The notes: generated by a model not told the origin, from the sequence alone. A stretch of 64,000 bases of DNA from Pseudomonas putida (GCF_028682175.1 NZ_JANHKS010000016.1:1-64000); one strand, 5' to 3'; shown: positions 28,785 through 37,196, counted from the stretch's first letter. Numbers and translations are program-made.

Positions 28785-28877
28785 CCGTAGCAGCACGGCT
28801 TGCCGGCGGGGGCGGCGTGTCAGTGACGAATAATCCGCCTGACACGCCGCCCCCGCCGGCAAGCCGTGCTGCTACGG
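28785..28877. repeat. REP/REPIN-like palindrome, GTAGCAGCACGG class
   Basis: Arms CCGTAGCAGCACGGCTTGCC and the complement flank GTCAGTGACGAATAATCCGCCTGAC. It lies between lsfA and ssuA. The core is the flipped form of that at 25590. Confidence 0.87.
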
Positions 28878-28903
28878 AGCGAGGTGGCCTGGAAATCACG
28901 GAC

Positions 28904-28929
28904 AAAAAAAGGGCCGATAAATCGGCCCG
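28904..28929 (-). terminator. Rho-independent terminator of lsfA
   Basis: Minus strand CGGGCCGAT, short loop, ATCGGCCC and seven T residues, 24 bases beyond the lsfA stop codon. Confidence 0.93.
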
Positions 28930-28953
28930 AATGTCGTGGTTGAAACGGATGGA

Positions 28954-29592
28954 TCAGCGGTTGGGCTGCGGGGTCAGGCGAAGGTACGGCGTAACGGCCT
29001 TGTAGCCCTTGGGGAAGCGTTCCTTGATCTCGGCCTCGTCCTTGATCGAAGGCACGATCACGACGTCTTCACCGTCCTTCCAGTTCGCAGGCGTGGCGAC
29101 CTTGTAGTTGTCGGTCAACTGCAGCGAATCGATCACCCGCAGAATCTCGTGGAAGTTCCGGCCGGTGCTGGCCGGGTAGGTGATGGTCAGGCGCACTTTC
29201 TTGTTCGGGTCGATCACGAACAACGAGCGCACGGTCAGGGTTTCGCTGGCGTTGGGGTGGATCAGGTCGTACAGCTCGGAGACCTTGCGGTCGGCGTCGG
29301 CCAGGATCGGGAAATTGACGATGGTGTTCTGGGTGGTGTTGATATCGTCGATCCACTTGATGTGGGAGTCGACCGGGTCAACTGACAGGGCAATGGCCTT
29401 CACATTGCGCTTTTCGAATTCATCCTTGAGTTTGGCGGTAAAGCCCAGCTCGGTGGTGCAGACCGGCGTGAAATCGGCGGGGTGCGAAAACAGCACCGCC
29501 CACTTGCCGCCCAGCCACTCGTGGAATTTGATCCGTCCTTCGCTGGAATCCTGTTCGAAGTCCGGGGCGATGTCGCCGAGTTTCAGTCCCAT
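28954..29592 (-). CDS. lsfA: 1-Cys peroxiredoxin LsfA
   Basis: A 212-residue Prx6-type peroxiredoxin. The peroxidatic Cys45 is in HPADFTPVCTTELG; no other cysteine occurs in the protein, so it is a true 1-Cys enzyme. It reduces hydrogen or alkyl peroxides. LsfA was named as a sulfate-starvation-induced protein of Pseudomonas putida, which fits its place beside the ssu genes. GGAG lies eight bases upstream of the start. Confidence 0.93.
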   Translation of the reverse strand: MGLKLGDIAPDFEQDSSEGRIKFHEWLGGKWAVLFSHPADFTPVCTTELGFTAKLKDEFEKRNVKAIALSVDPVDSHIKWIDDINTTQNTIVNFPILADADRKVSELYDLIHPNASETLTVRSLFVIDPNKKVRLTITYPASTGRNFHEILRVIDSLQLTDNYKVATPANWKDGEDVVIVPSIKDEAEIKERFPKGYKAVTPYLRLTPQPNR

Positions 29593-29692
29593 ACAAGCGT
29601 GCTCCTTTGGCTGTGAGTTATCGGGTTACTGTGCCTGTGCGGCCTTTGAAAATAAAAGACCGAAAAACCATGGCGTCAAATCTTTCGGGCAT

Positions 29693-29722
29693 AAAAAAAC
29701 CCCGCCGAAGCGGGGTTTCTTT
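29693..29722 (-). terminator. Terminator after the OprD-family gene
   Basis: AAAAAACCCCGCCGAAGCGGGGTTTCTTT: an 8-bp stem with T or A runs on both sides. On the minus strand it follows the porin stop codon by about 15 bases. Confidence 0.92.
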
Positions 29723-29736
29723 CAACTGACCAATGC

Positions 29737-31116
29737 TTATTTGAAAGCGTAGGTGTAGTTGAAGATCAGACGAGTCTGGTCAGCATCGGAGATGCGGGTG
29801 TTCTGAGCAGCAGTACCGTGGTTGTCGAAGTTCGAACGGTAGTTGGCACGACGCAGGGTAGCGCCGAAGCCTTTCAGAGGACCGTCCTGGAACACGTAGT
29901 CGATACGCATGTCGCGTTCCCACTCGGAGCTGTCACCCACGTTTGCACCGCTGGTTGCCTTGATGTTGGTACCTTTGAGGTAGGCAATCGCAGCCTTCAG
30001 GCCAGGGACACCCACACGAGCGAAGTCGTAGGAGTACTGACCGAAGTTGGTGGTTTCACCAGCACGGGCGAACTGACCGATCATGGAGTCGGTGAACAGG
30101 TAGAAGCTCGAACCACCCAGGCCTTCACCGTGAGTTGCTGCGGTGCCGTCTTTGGTGATGTTGCCGTTGTTCATCCAGACGAAGCCGCCGTCGTCACCCA
30201 CGTCCTGGTGACCAACCATCAGAGCATGGCCGCCCAACTGGTAAGTGAACATCGCCGACCAGGTTTTGTTGTCGACTTCGCCAGCGTTCTTGGCATAACC
30301 ACCGTTGTTGTTGAAGCGGTAGCCAGCGTCGCCGTTCTTGCCGTCGGAACGGCTGTCGAAGTAGCGCAGGTCAGTCTTGAACGACTGGTCGTCAGCGATC
30401 GGAAAGACGTGTACCAGACCCAGGAAAGTCTGCTTGTAGTAGTCTTCCAGCTGCGAGTGGTAAGCCTGCAGGGTCAGGTCTTTGGTGACTTTCCAGTCAG
30501 CACCGGCGTAGGTGAAGCTGTTGGAGTCTTCGGTGCCGCCTGCAACGGCCAGGCCGCCGTAGTTGCTCGAAGCACGGCCAGCAGCGTGGGTCAGCTTACC
30601 GGCGTTGAAGGTCCAGCCATCCAGTTCCTTGGAAGTGATGGTGCCGCCTTCGAAGGTTTGTGGCAGCAGACGACCGTCGTTCGCAACCAGGATCGGCAGG
30701 TTCGGCTGCAGGGCGTTACCCAGTTTCAGCTCGGTCTTGGAGATCTTGGCTTTCACGTTGCCACCCAGACGCGACCAACTGTCAACGGACGAACCGTCGG
30801 TGTCAGTCGGGAAGAAGGTGTTCGCGGTGGTGTTGGTGTGGTGGTCAATGCCGCCGCCCAGGTGGATACCGTACATGCCTTGTACGTCCAGACCGAAGCC
30901 GACGGTGCCCGGGGTGTAGCCGGAGATGAAGTTGAACAGCAGACCTTCGGCGGTTTCGCGCTGATCTTGTGCACGAACGCCTTCACGCAGGTCGTTTTCG
31001 AAATACATGGTACGGGAACTGAGGGTTGCCTTGCTGTCTTCCAGGAAACCAGCTGCTCCAGCCTGAGTGGCCATCACACCAAAAGATACGGCCAAGGCCA
31101 GGGTGGACTTCTTCAT
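29737..31116 (-). CDS. OprD-family outer-membrane porin
   Basis: A 459-residue outer-membrane channel with a signal peptide (MKKSTLALAVSFGVMATQAGA) and an 18-strand-type barrel of the OprD family. Marks are GFLEDSKATLSSRTMYFEND at the start of the mature part, LGGNVKAKISKTELKLGNAL, and a last strand TRLIFNYTYAFK ending in an aromatic-Lys. Members take up basic amino acids, peptides or carboxylates; the substrate here cannot be read. Its place between lsfA and tauA hints at organosulfur uptake, but that is only context. GAGGAG lies eight bases upstream of the ATG. Confidence 0.9.
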   Translation of the reverse strand: MKKSTLALAVSFGVMATQAGAAGFLEDSKATLSSRTMYFENDLREGVRAQDQRETAEGLLFNFISGYTPGTVGFGLDVQGMYGIHLGGGIDHHTNTTANTFFPTDTDGSSVDSWSRLGGNVKAKISKTELKLGNALQPNLPILVANDGRLLPQTFEGGTITSKELDGWTFNAGKLTHAAGRASSNYGGLAVAGGTEDSNSFTYAGADWKVTKDLTLQAYHSQLEDYYKQTFLGLVHVFPIADDQSFKTDLRYFDSRSDGKNGDAGYRFNNNGGYAKNAGEVDNKTWSAMFTYQLGGHALMVGHQDVGDDGGFVWMNNGNITKDGTAATHGEGLGGSSFYLFTDSMIGQFARAGETTNFGQYSYDFARVGVPGLKAAIAYLKGTNIKATSGANVGDSSEWERDMRIDYVFQDGPLKGFGATLRRANYRSNFDNHGTAAQNTRISDADQTRLIFNYTYAFK

Positions 31117-31893
31117 TGTGTTTCGCTCCTCTTGAATCTAATTTTTGTAGTTCGTTGGTCATGGCCAACTGGCTCAAGACCGCGGATGCGCGATTAGCGC
31201 TGGACCCGACTCGGTGAGTCAATGGACCTCAGACTAATTGACTAGACCGCTCTAACAGCTGGCTGCAAGGTAAGGGAAATCCTTTAAACCTAAAAAGACT
31301 TTGTGAGTCTGTTTTTATGCTAAACAGTTATATGTCACAAGCCGTTTCAGCCGTCCGTTGCGGAGTGTATCGGCGTCTTTACCTAATTCCCAAAAAATAT
31401 TTCTAAACCGTTCGTCAGATCGATTGGTTTCGGCACATCGTACGACCGGAACCAGACTGCTCAGTCACTGTCTCGCTGTGAAACAGGATGAGAAGCGAAT
31501 ACGTAACTATCTGAAAAATAAGAAATTGAGAAATGGGTAGACCCGATTGTTACAGTTGTCACCCTGCTGTCCGTCTCTTTTTTGGATGAAAGTGGAATTA
31601 ACTCATCAGTTAACTGGCAAAAACCGGCTACGCTGATTCGCCACTCAAATCCAGGATGGCGTGGGCGTGATCCCTCCCGCCTCGGGCAAGCGCGCAGATC
31701 TTATTTAGAAAATGTGACAGATCAATGAATGGTCATCTTACTGTCGTAATTTTCTGCACCGCCCCGCACAGGCGCCCTGCGCGACCATCCTTTCATCTCT
31801 AAGCTCATGCAAAAAAGTTATTTATTTCGCATTTCTTAGCTCATTTACGCTCCGCATCATCAGCCACGGTCTGCCTTGATTCGGAGCCCCACC
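31117..31893. other. Long AT-richer intergenic region between oprD-type gene and tauA
   Basis: These 777 bases have no credible gene: the one open frame (31358-31540) lacks a ribosome-binding site and codon character. The region is visibly richer in A and T than its neighbours and must hold the divergent promoters of the porin and tauABCD. The 70 bases before tauA (GCAAAAAAGTTATTTATTTC) are especially AT-rich, as expected for a sulfate-starvation promoter, but I cannot place a CysB site. Confidence 0.55.
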
Positions 31894-32871
31894 ATGAAAC
31901 TGCCCAACCCTCTTCGTCTGCTCGCAGCCCTGTCGCTGGCAGGCTCTGCCTTGATTGCCCAGGCGGCCGACTTCACCGTCGCCTACCAGACCACCGTGGA
32001 TCCGGCGAAAGTCGCGCAGGCCGACGGCGCCTATGAAAAAGCCACCGGCTCGAAGATCGCCTGGCGCAAATTCGACAACGGCGCGGATGTCATCACCGCC
32101 ATCGCTTCGGGCGACGTGCAGATCGGCTACCTGGGCTCCAGCCCGCTGACGGCCGCAGCCACCCGCAAGCTGCCGGTCGAGACGTTCCTGATCGCCACCC
32201 AGATTGGCGCCGCCGAAGCGCTGGTGGCGCGCAATGGCTCAGGGATCAACAGCCCGCAGGATCTGATCGGCAAGAAGATCGCCGTGCCTTTCGTGTCCAC
32301 CGGCCACTACAGCCTGCTGGCGGCGTTGAAACACTGGAACATCGACCCGTCCAAGGTAACCATCCTCAACCTTGCGCCGCCTGCCATCGCAGCGGCCTGG
32401 CAGCGCGGCGACATCGACGCCACCTACGTCTGGGACCCGGCACTGGGCGTGGCCAAGGAAACCGGCAAGGTGCTGATTACGTCCGGCGAACTGGCCAAAC
32501 TCGGCGCACCGACCTTCGATGCCTGGATCGTGCGCAAGGACTTCGCCGACAAGCATCCTGACCTGGTCAAAGCCTTCGCCAAGACCACCCTTGATGCCTA
32601 CGCCGACTACCGCAAGGATCCCGCCGCCTGGCTCGCCAACGGCAAGAACGTCGACAAGCTGGTGACCCTCTCCGGCGCCAAGGCGGCTGACATCCCGGGC
32701 CTGCTGCAGGGCAACGTCTACCCGCTGGCCGGCGATCAAGTGAAGGAACTGGGCGCGCCGACCACCGAAGCCATCGGCAAGACCGCCGCCTTCCTCAAGG
32801 AGCAGGGCAAGGTCGATGCGGTACTGGCGGACTACACCCCGTACGTCAGCGCCAGGTTCGTTACCCAGTAG
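31894..32871 (+). CDS. tauA: Taurine-binding periplasmic protein
   Basis: A 325-residue binding protein with a signal peptide (MKLPNPLRLLAALSLAGSAL then IAQAA). Typical TauA phrases are VAYQTTVDPAKVAQADGAY, VITAIASGDVQIGYLGSSPLTAAA and IDATYVWDPALGVAKETGKV. It captures taurine for TauBC. The ATG at 31894 begins the signal peptide; an in-frame TTG six codons upstream is less likely. It is separated from tauB by 223 bases that contain a duplicated repeat unit. Confidence 0.95.
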   Translation: MKLPNPLRLLAALSLAGSALIAQAADFTVAYQTTVDPAKVAQADGAYEKATGSKIAWRKFDNGADVITAIASGDVQIGYLGSSPLTAAATRKLPVETFLIATQIGAAEALVARNGSGINSPQDLIGKKIAVPFVSTGHYSLLAALKHWNIDPSKVTILNLAPPAIAAAWQRGDIDATYVWDPALGVAKETGKVLITSGELAKLGAPTFDAWIVRKDFADKHPDLVKAFAKTTLDAYADYRKDPAAWLANGKNVDKLVTLSGAKAADIPGLLQGNVYPLAGDQVKELGAPTTEAIGKTAAFLKEQGKVDAVLADYTPYVSARFVTQ

Positions 32872-32878
32872 CAGGGGG

Positions 32879-33069
32879 CGTCCTCAAGATCGTTCCCGCG
32901 GGCAAGCCCGGCTGCTACGGGAATTGCGGCGAACATTTATTCGGGGAACACCCGAATTCCGTAGCAGCACGGCTTGCCGGCGGGGGCGTCCTTGAGATCG
33001 CCTTCGCGGGCGAGCCCGCTCCCACAGAAATTGCGGCGAACACATATTCGGGGAACACCCGAAATCCGC
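32879..33069. repeat. Direct duplication carrying two different REP ends, between tauA and tauB
   Basis: Unit 1 (32879-32961) and unit 2 (32987-33069) are about 82-base direct repeats sharing CGTCCT(C/T)(A/G)AGATCG and ATTGCGGCGAACA then ATTCGGGGAACACCCGAA. Between these parts unit 1 has CCCGCGGGCAAGCCCGGCTG and unit 2 CTTCGCGGGCGAGCCCGCTC, so the REP portion belongs to a different class in each. A GTAGCAGCACGG half-element lies between the units. Confidence 0.85.
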
Positions 33070-33094
33070 CTATCAACCAACCGGAGTCATTGCC

Positions 33095-33886
33095 ATGGCC
33101 TTGTTGAACCTTGCGCGCATCAGCGCACAGTATCCCGGCGCGGCCAGCCCCGTGCTGTCGGATATTTCGTTGAGCCTGGGCCCGCAGCAGTTGCTGGTCG
33201 CGCTGGGTCCTTCGGGCAGCGGCAAGACTTCGCTGCTGAATCTGATCGCAGGTTTCGTCGAGCCCAGTGCCGGGCGCATCACCCTGGATGGCGTTCCGGT
33301 CAAAGGCCCGAGTGCCGAGCGCGGCGTGGTGTTTCAGGACGATGCCCTGCTGCCCTGGCAAGACGTGCTGGCCAACGTGGCCTTCGGCCTTGAGCTGGCA
33401 GGCGTGCCGCGAGCACAGCGCGAAGCCAAGGCGCGGGAAATGCTGGCACTGGTTGACCTGGCGGGCTTCGAGAAGCGCCGCGTCTGGCAACTGTCAGGCG
33501 GGCAAAAGCAGCGCGTCGGCCTGGCCCGTGCACTGGCCGCCGATCCGCGAGTGCTGCTGATGGACGAGCCTTTTGGCGCGCTGGACGCCTTCACCCGGGA
33601 ACAGATGCAGGAGTTGCTGCTGCAAGTCTGGCAACGCAGCGCCAAGCCGGTGTTCCTGATTACTCACGACATCGAGGAAGCGGTTTTCCTCGCGACCGAC
33701 CTGATCCTGCTGGCGCCCAATCCGGGCCAGATCGTCGAGCACCTGAAACTGGATTTCGGCCAGCGCTATGGCGCAGGTGAGTCGGCGCGGGCGATCAAGT
33801 CCGATCCGAAATTCATCGAAACCCGCGAGCACGTGCTGGCTCGGGTGTTTTCACAACGCCAGGCCACCGTGGAGCAACGCGCATGA
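33095..33886 (+). CDS. tauB: Taurine ABC transporter ATP-binding protein
   Basis: A 263-residue ATPase. Walker A is [17 protein letters not shown] (about residues 38-54), the Q-loop [14 protein letters not shown], the signature [17 protein letters not shown], Walker [15 protein letters not shown], and the switch His in [10 protein letters not shown]. It overlaps tauC by four bases (ATGA). AACCGGAG lies eleven bases upstream. Confidence 0.95.
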   Translation: MALLNLARISAQYPGAASPVLSDISLSLGPQQLLVALGPSGSGKTSLLNLIAGFVEPSAGRITLDGVPVKGPSAERGVVFQDDALLPWQDVLANVAFGLELAGVPRAQREAKAREMLALVDLAGFEKRRVWQLSGGQKQRVGLARALAADPRVLLMDEPFGALDAFTREQMQELLLQVWQRSAKPVFLITHDIEEAVFLATDLILLAPNPGQIVEHLKLDFGQRYGAGESARAIKSDPKFIETREHVLARVFSQRQATVEQRA

Positions 33887-34728
33887 GCCAGTTTCAGTCC
33901 ACCCAGGCGGGCGAAACCCTCGCCACGCCCACCTCGGCCAAGGTTGCGTCAAAGCGCCTGAACCTGAGTACTCGCGCCATCAGCGTGTTGACGCTGCTTG
34001 TCCTGCTGGGCAGTTGGTGGCTGGTGACCGCTTTCGAATGGGTCGAGCCGCTGTTTCTGCCGCCGCCCTCGGCCGTGCTGGAAAAGGCCTGGCTGTTGAT
34101 GACCAAAGGCTACATGGATTCCACCCTGTGGCAGCATCTGGGCGCCAGCCTGCAACGCATTGGCCTGGCCTTGGGCGCTGCGGTGCTGACGGCAATTCCG
34201 GTGGGCATCGCCATCGGCCACAACCGCATCGCCCGCGGCATCTTCGATCCGCTGATCGAGTTCTATCGCCCGATTCCGCCACTGGCCTACCTGCCGCTGA
34301 TCGTGATCTGGTGCGGTATCGGCGAATTCTCCAAGGTGCTGCTGATTTATCTGGCGATCTTCGCGCCGATTGCCATCGCCACCGCGACAGGCGTGCGCAC
34401 TGTCGACAGCGCCAAGCTGCGCGCCGCGCAATCGTTGGGCGCCACTCGCTGGCAATTGATTCGCCACGTGATCCTGCCCAGCGCCCTGCCCGACATCCTG
34501 ACCGGCGTGCGCATTGGTCTGGGCGTGGGCTGGTCAACCCTGGTGGCCGCCGAACTGATCGCCGCCACCAGTGGCCTGGGCTTCATGGTGCAGTCAGCGG
34601 CGCAGTTCCTGGTCACCGATGTGGTGGTGCTGGGAATCCTGGTCATCGCACTGATCGCCTTTGCCCTGGAGATGGGCCTGCGCGCCCTGCAACGCAAGCT
34701 TGTGCCCTGGCACGGGCAGAACCACTGA
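33883..34728 (+). CDS. tauC: Taurine ABC transporter permease
   Basis: A 281-residue permease with about six membrane helices. The family marks are [34 protein letters not shown] and the EAA-like loop [20 protein letters not shown]. It is translationally coupled to tauB by a four-base overlap and followed by tauD after 60 bases. Confidence 0.95.
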   Translation: MSQFQSTQAGETLATPTSAKVASKRLNLSTRAISVLTLLVLLGSWWLVTAFEWVEPLFLPPPSAVLEKAWLLMTKGYMDSTLWQHLGASLQRIGLALGAAVLTAIPVGIAIGHNRIARGIFDPLIEFYRPIPPLAYLPLIVIWCGIGEFSKVLLIYLAIFAPIAIATATGVRTVDSAKLRAAQSLGATRWQLIRHVILPSALPDILTGVRIGLGVGWSTLVAAELIAATSGLGFMVQSAAQFLVTDVVVLGILVIALIAFALEMGLRALQRKLVPWHGQNH

Positions 34729-34788
34729 GCTGACGCCCTTTACAACACTGACCACGCCGGCACATCGGCGCCGAACCAAGAGATCATC

Positions 34789-35622
34789 ATGAGCCTTCAT
34801 ATCACCCCGATCAGCGCTGCACTGGGCGCGCAAATCAGCGGCGTGGACCTGAGCCGGGACTTGACCGCCGAACAGCGCAACGCCATCGAGCAGGCACTGC
34901 TGACCTATCAGGTGCTGTTCTTTCGCGATCAGCCGGTCACACCCCGCCAGCAGGCGCGCTTTGCCGCCAACTTCGGCGACCTGCACGTTCACCCGATCTA
35001 CCCCAACGTGGCCGAGCAGCCGGAAGTGATGGTGCTCGACACCGCCCTGACTGACGTACGCGACAACGCCATCTGGCACACCGACGTGACCTTCCTGCCG
35101 ACCCCGGCGATGGGCGCGGTGTTGAGTGCCAAGCAGTTGCCTGCGTTCGGCGGCGACACCTTGTGGGCCAGCGGCATCGCCGCGTTCGAGGCGCTGTCGA
35201 GCCCCCTGCAAAACCTGCTCGACGGCTTGACCGCGACTCACGACTTCACCCGCTCCTTTCCGCTGGAGCGCTTTGGCAGCACCGCCGAGGACCTGGCGCG
35301 CTGGGAGGAAACCCGACGCAAGAACCCGCCGCTGTCGCACCCGGTGATTCGCACCCACCCGGTGAGCGGGCGCAAGGCGCTGTTCGTCAACGACGGTTTC
35401 ACCACCCGGATCAACGAGCTGGAACCGGCAGAAAGCGAGGCGATTCTGAAATTGCTGTTCGCCCACGCCACACGGCCGGAGTTCACCATCCGCTGGCGCT
35501 GGCAGGAAAACGACGTGGCGATGTGGGACAACCGCGTCACCCAGCATTACGCCGTGGACGACTACCGGCCGCAGCGGCGGGTGATGCATCGCGCAACGAT
35601 TCTGGGGGATGTGCCGTTCTAG
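34789..35622 (+). CDS. tauD: Taurine dioxygenase
   Basis: A 277-residue Fe(II)/2-oxoglutarate dioxygenase that hydroxylates taurine, which then falls apart to sulfite and aminoacetaldehyde. The iron site is His and Asp in [16 protein letters not shown] and the distal His in [10 protein letters not shown]; the 2-oxoglutarate-binding Arg is in [10 protein letters not shown]. The N-terminus [20 protein letters not shown] is typical. In this window it is the only desulfonating oxygenase. AAGAG lies nine bases before the ATG; a REP element follows the stop codon. Confidence 0.95.
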   Translation: MSLHITPISAALGAQISGVDLSRDLTAEQRNAIEQALLTYQVLFFRDQPVTPRQQARFAANFGDLHVHPIYPNVAEQPEVMVLDTALTDVRDNAIWHTDVTFLPTPAMGAVLSAKQLPAFGGDTLWASGIAAFEALSSPLQNLLDGLTATHDFTRSFPLERFGSTAEDLARWEETRRKNPPLSHPVIRTHPVSGRKALFVNDGFTTRINELEPAESEAILKLLFAHATRPEFTIRWRWQENDVAMWDNRVTQHYAVDDYRPQRRVMHRATILGDVPF

Positions 35623-35635
35623 AGGCACCACACCA

Positions 35636-35728
35636 CCGTAGCAGCACGGCTTGCCGGCGGGAGCGGTGTGTCTGTGACGAAGAAGTCGCCTGATCCACCG
35701 CTCCCGCCGGCAAGCCGTGCTGCTACGG
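35636..35728. repeat. REP/REPIN-like palindrome, GTAGCAGCACGG class
   Basis: Arms CCGTAGCAGCACGGCTTGCC and the complement flank GTGACGAAGAAGTCGCCTGA, the same core family as at 28785. It follows the tauD stop codon by 13 bases. Confidence 0.87.
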
Positions 35729-35931
35729 GGTACATGCGGCGGCGTGCATCACTTTGGCCCCCAACGGCCCAGAAATGCGCGAATAGCGTGCAAAACCGAT
35801 CAACAAATAGCCAGATCCGAACCCCGGTTCGGACACCAGAAAGCGGCCAGTCCCGGAAAACCTGGCCCAAATGCCCCTGTTTCAAGGCCTCGCGAATGAT
35901 TTTCGACATTCCTCGTCACGATTTCTCAAAA

Positions 35932-35950
35932 CTGGCACGCACGCTGCAAT
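35932..35950 (+). promoter_or_regulatory. Sigma-54 (RpoN) promoter
   Basis: CTGGCACGCACGCTGCAAT matches the RpoN consensus (TGGCACG-N4-TTGCA) at all but one position, with the invariant GG and GC exactly ten bases apart. A possible NtrC half-symmetrical site (TGCGCGAATAGCGTGCA, 35776-35792) lies about 150 bases upstream. No gene starts downstream on this strand before 36449; the next thing is a hairpin with a T-run. Confidence 0.72.
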
Positions 35951-35958
35951 AGGTTAAG

Positions 35959-36014
35959 CATCACCAGTTTTGGGGACCTTGGTACAGGCAGGCCGGGGAA
36001 TCCCCTCTTTTATT
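35959..36014 (+). ncRNA. Candidate short sigma-54-dependent sRNA (NrsZ-like)
   Basis: From the expected start about 12 bases after the promoter, the transcript would run about 55 bases: an unpaired leader TCACCAGTTTT, then GGGGACCTTGGTACAGGCAG and CCGGGGAATCCCC followed by TCTTTTATT. GGGGA (35972-35976) can pair with TCCCC, and GGGG-AAT-CCCC is a smaller alternative hairpin. In P. aeruginosa the NtrC/RpoN-controlled NrsZ sRNA lies beside ntrC, near the gene pair that corresponds here to 36010-36423 and trmL. The call rests on promoter and position only; homology was not tested. Confidence 0.42.
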
Positions 36015-36423
36015 CCTCCCGGAGACTCACCTGGAGTCTCCAGCGCCCGTCCTGGGTTGCGCCGTGCCACTCACCGCGCAACGGACGGGCCGCCAGCAGG
36101 TTCAGCAACAATCCCTTATCACTCTTACGTACCCGCCAGCGCACATCCTTGCCGTTGAGCTTGAGCGCGCCTTGCTGCGCCTGGCCCTGGGCGTTGAACA
36201 GCAGCGCAACCGCGCCATCGATCATCTCGCCATGCAACTGCGGCTCACGGTTGAACCACACCGCGACGCCATCGGGCAGTGCTTCGATCTGTTGCAGTGC
36301 AATGGGGTCAGGGGTGGTCAGCCGACCGACCATCAGCCCCACCATGACGCCGAATATCGCGATAGACCCCAAAAACCGCCGCCACAGCTTCGGTCTCGGG
36401 TCATCGATGGGGGTAGAATGCAT
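36010..36423 (-). CDS. Conserved hypothetical membrane-anchored protein
   Basis: A 137-residue protein with one N-terminal membrane helix (about residues 17-34, LGSIAIFGVMVGLMVGR) and a periplasmic domain with the pattern LPDGVAVWFNREPQLHGEMI and a tail RWRLQVSLREE. I do not recognise a named family. The ATG at 36423 (MHSTPIDDPRPKLW) has AAAAGGA five bases upstream and is preferred to one nine codons earlier, which would overlap trmL. It is divergent from trmL with only 25 bases between the start codons, so the promoters overlap the opposite coding starts. Confidence 0.72.
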   Translation of the reverse strand: MHSTPIDDPRPKLWRRFLGSIAIFGVMVGLMVGRLTTPDPIALQQIEALPDGVAVWFNREPQLHGEMIDGAVALLFNAQGQAQQGALKLNGKDVRWRVRKSDKGLLLNLLAARPLRGEWHGATQDGRWRLQVSLREE

Positions 36424-36448
36424 CCCGTCCTTTTGTTCGGAGCCGTGC

Positions 36449-36904
36449 ATGTTTCACGTGATCCTTTTTCAACCAGAAATTCCGCCGAATACCGGCAATA
36501 TCATCAGGCTCTGCGCCAACAGCGGCTGCAGCCTGCATTTGATCGAGCCACTGGGCTTCGAGCTCGATGACAAGCGCCTGCGCCGCGCCGGCCTGGATTA
36601 CCACGAATACGCCACCCTGCACCGCCACGCCGACCTTGCCAGTTGCCTGGAAAGCATCGGCCACCCGCGCCTGTTCGCTTTTACCACAAAGGGTTCGAAG
36701 CCTTTTCACGATGTGGCCTTCGCCGAAGGCGACGCCTTCCTGTTCGGCCCGGAAAGCCGCGGCCTGCCGCCTGAAGTGCTCGATCCGCTCTCAAGCGAGC
36801 AACGCCTGCGCCTGCCGATGCGTGAAGGGTGCCGTAGTTTGAACCTGTCCAACACGGTGGCTGTGGCGGTTTATGAGGGTTGGCGGCAGCTTGGTTTTAA
36901 ATAG
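36449..36904 (+). CDS. trmL: tRNA (cytidine(34)-2'-O)-methyltransferase
   Basis: A 151-residue SPOUT-fold methyltransferase that adds a 2'-O-methyl group to the wobble base of tRNA-Leu species. Family motifs are VILFQPEIPPNTGNIIRLCA at the N-terminus, FLFGPESRGLPPEVL in the middle and the trefoil-knot LRLPMREGCRSLNLSNTVAVA near the end. The ATG at 36449 (MFHVILFQPE) is the family start, with GGAGCC seven bases upstream. Confidence 0.95.
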   Translation: MFHVILFQPEIPPNTGNIIRLCANSGCSLHLIEPLGFELDDKRLRRAGLDYHEYATLHRHADLASCLESIGHPRLFAFTTKGSKPFHDVAFAEGDAFLFGPESRGLPPEVLDPLSSEQRLRLPMREGCRSLNLSNTVAVAVYEGWRQLGFK

Positions 36905-36935
36905 TCGGGCTGGCATGGCTTGGGATCGCTACACG

Positions 36936-37129
36936 GATGCCCTGCGGGCGCTATCGCGAGCAAGCTCACTCCTACATTTTTTGCAACGTGCCATGGCCTG
37001 ATGGACCGCGTTGGTAGCCTTGGTGCTAGACCGTGGTCCGCTTGAAGGCTGACAACTCGGTCCATCAGATGCGGCACGTTGCAAAAAATGTAGGAGTGAG
37101 CTTGCTCGCGATAGCGCCCGAAGGGCATC
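36936..37129. repeat. 194-bp near-perfect palindrome containing an outward REP pair
   Basis: The left arm GATGCCCTGCGGGCGCTATC...CTCACTCCTACATTTTTTGC...AACGTGCC...TGATGGACC and its complement on the right match over about 77 bases with few mismatches (CTGCGGG/CTTCGGG, ATGGCC/GCATC). The inner 40 bases are also partly symmetric (GTTGGTAGCCTT / AAGGCTGACAAC). It lies between convergent trmL and secB. Confidence 0.9.
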
Positions 37130-37148
37130 AAAGTAAGAATCCAAAGCC

Positions 37149-37178
37149 AAAAAAAGCGCCCATCACAGGCGCTTTTTT
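37149..37178 (-). terminator. Terminator of secB (bidirectional)
   Basis: AAAAAAGCGCC, CATCACA loop, GGCGCTTTTTT. The stem is about 6 bases with A and T runs on both sides, 18 bases beyond the secB stop codon. Confidence 0.92.
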
Positions 37179-37196
37179 CATCCATCCAGCAAAACC

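Noticed and set aside
31358..31540. 60-codon open frame in the oprD-tauA gap
   Set aside because: No ribosome-binding site, poor codon character and no recognisable motif; it lies in promoter DNA.
35668..35952. 94-codon open frame after tauD
   Set aside because: It begins in the REP element and runs over the sigma-54 promoter; the sequence has no protein character.
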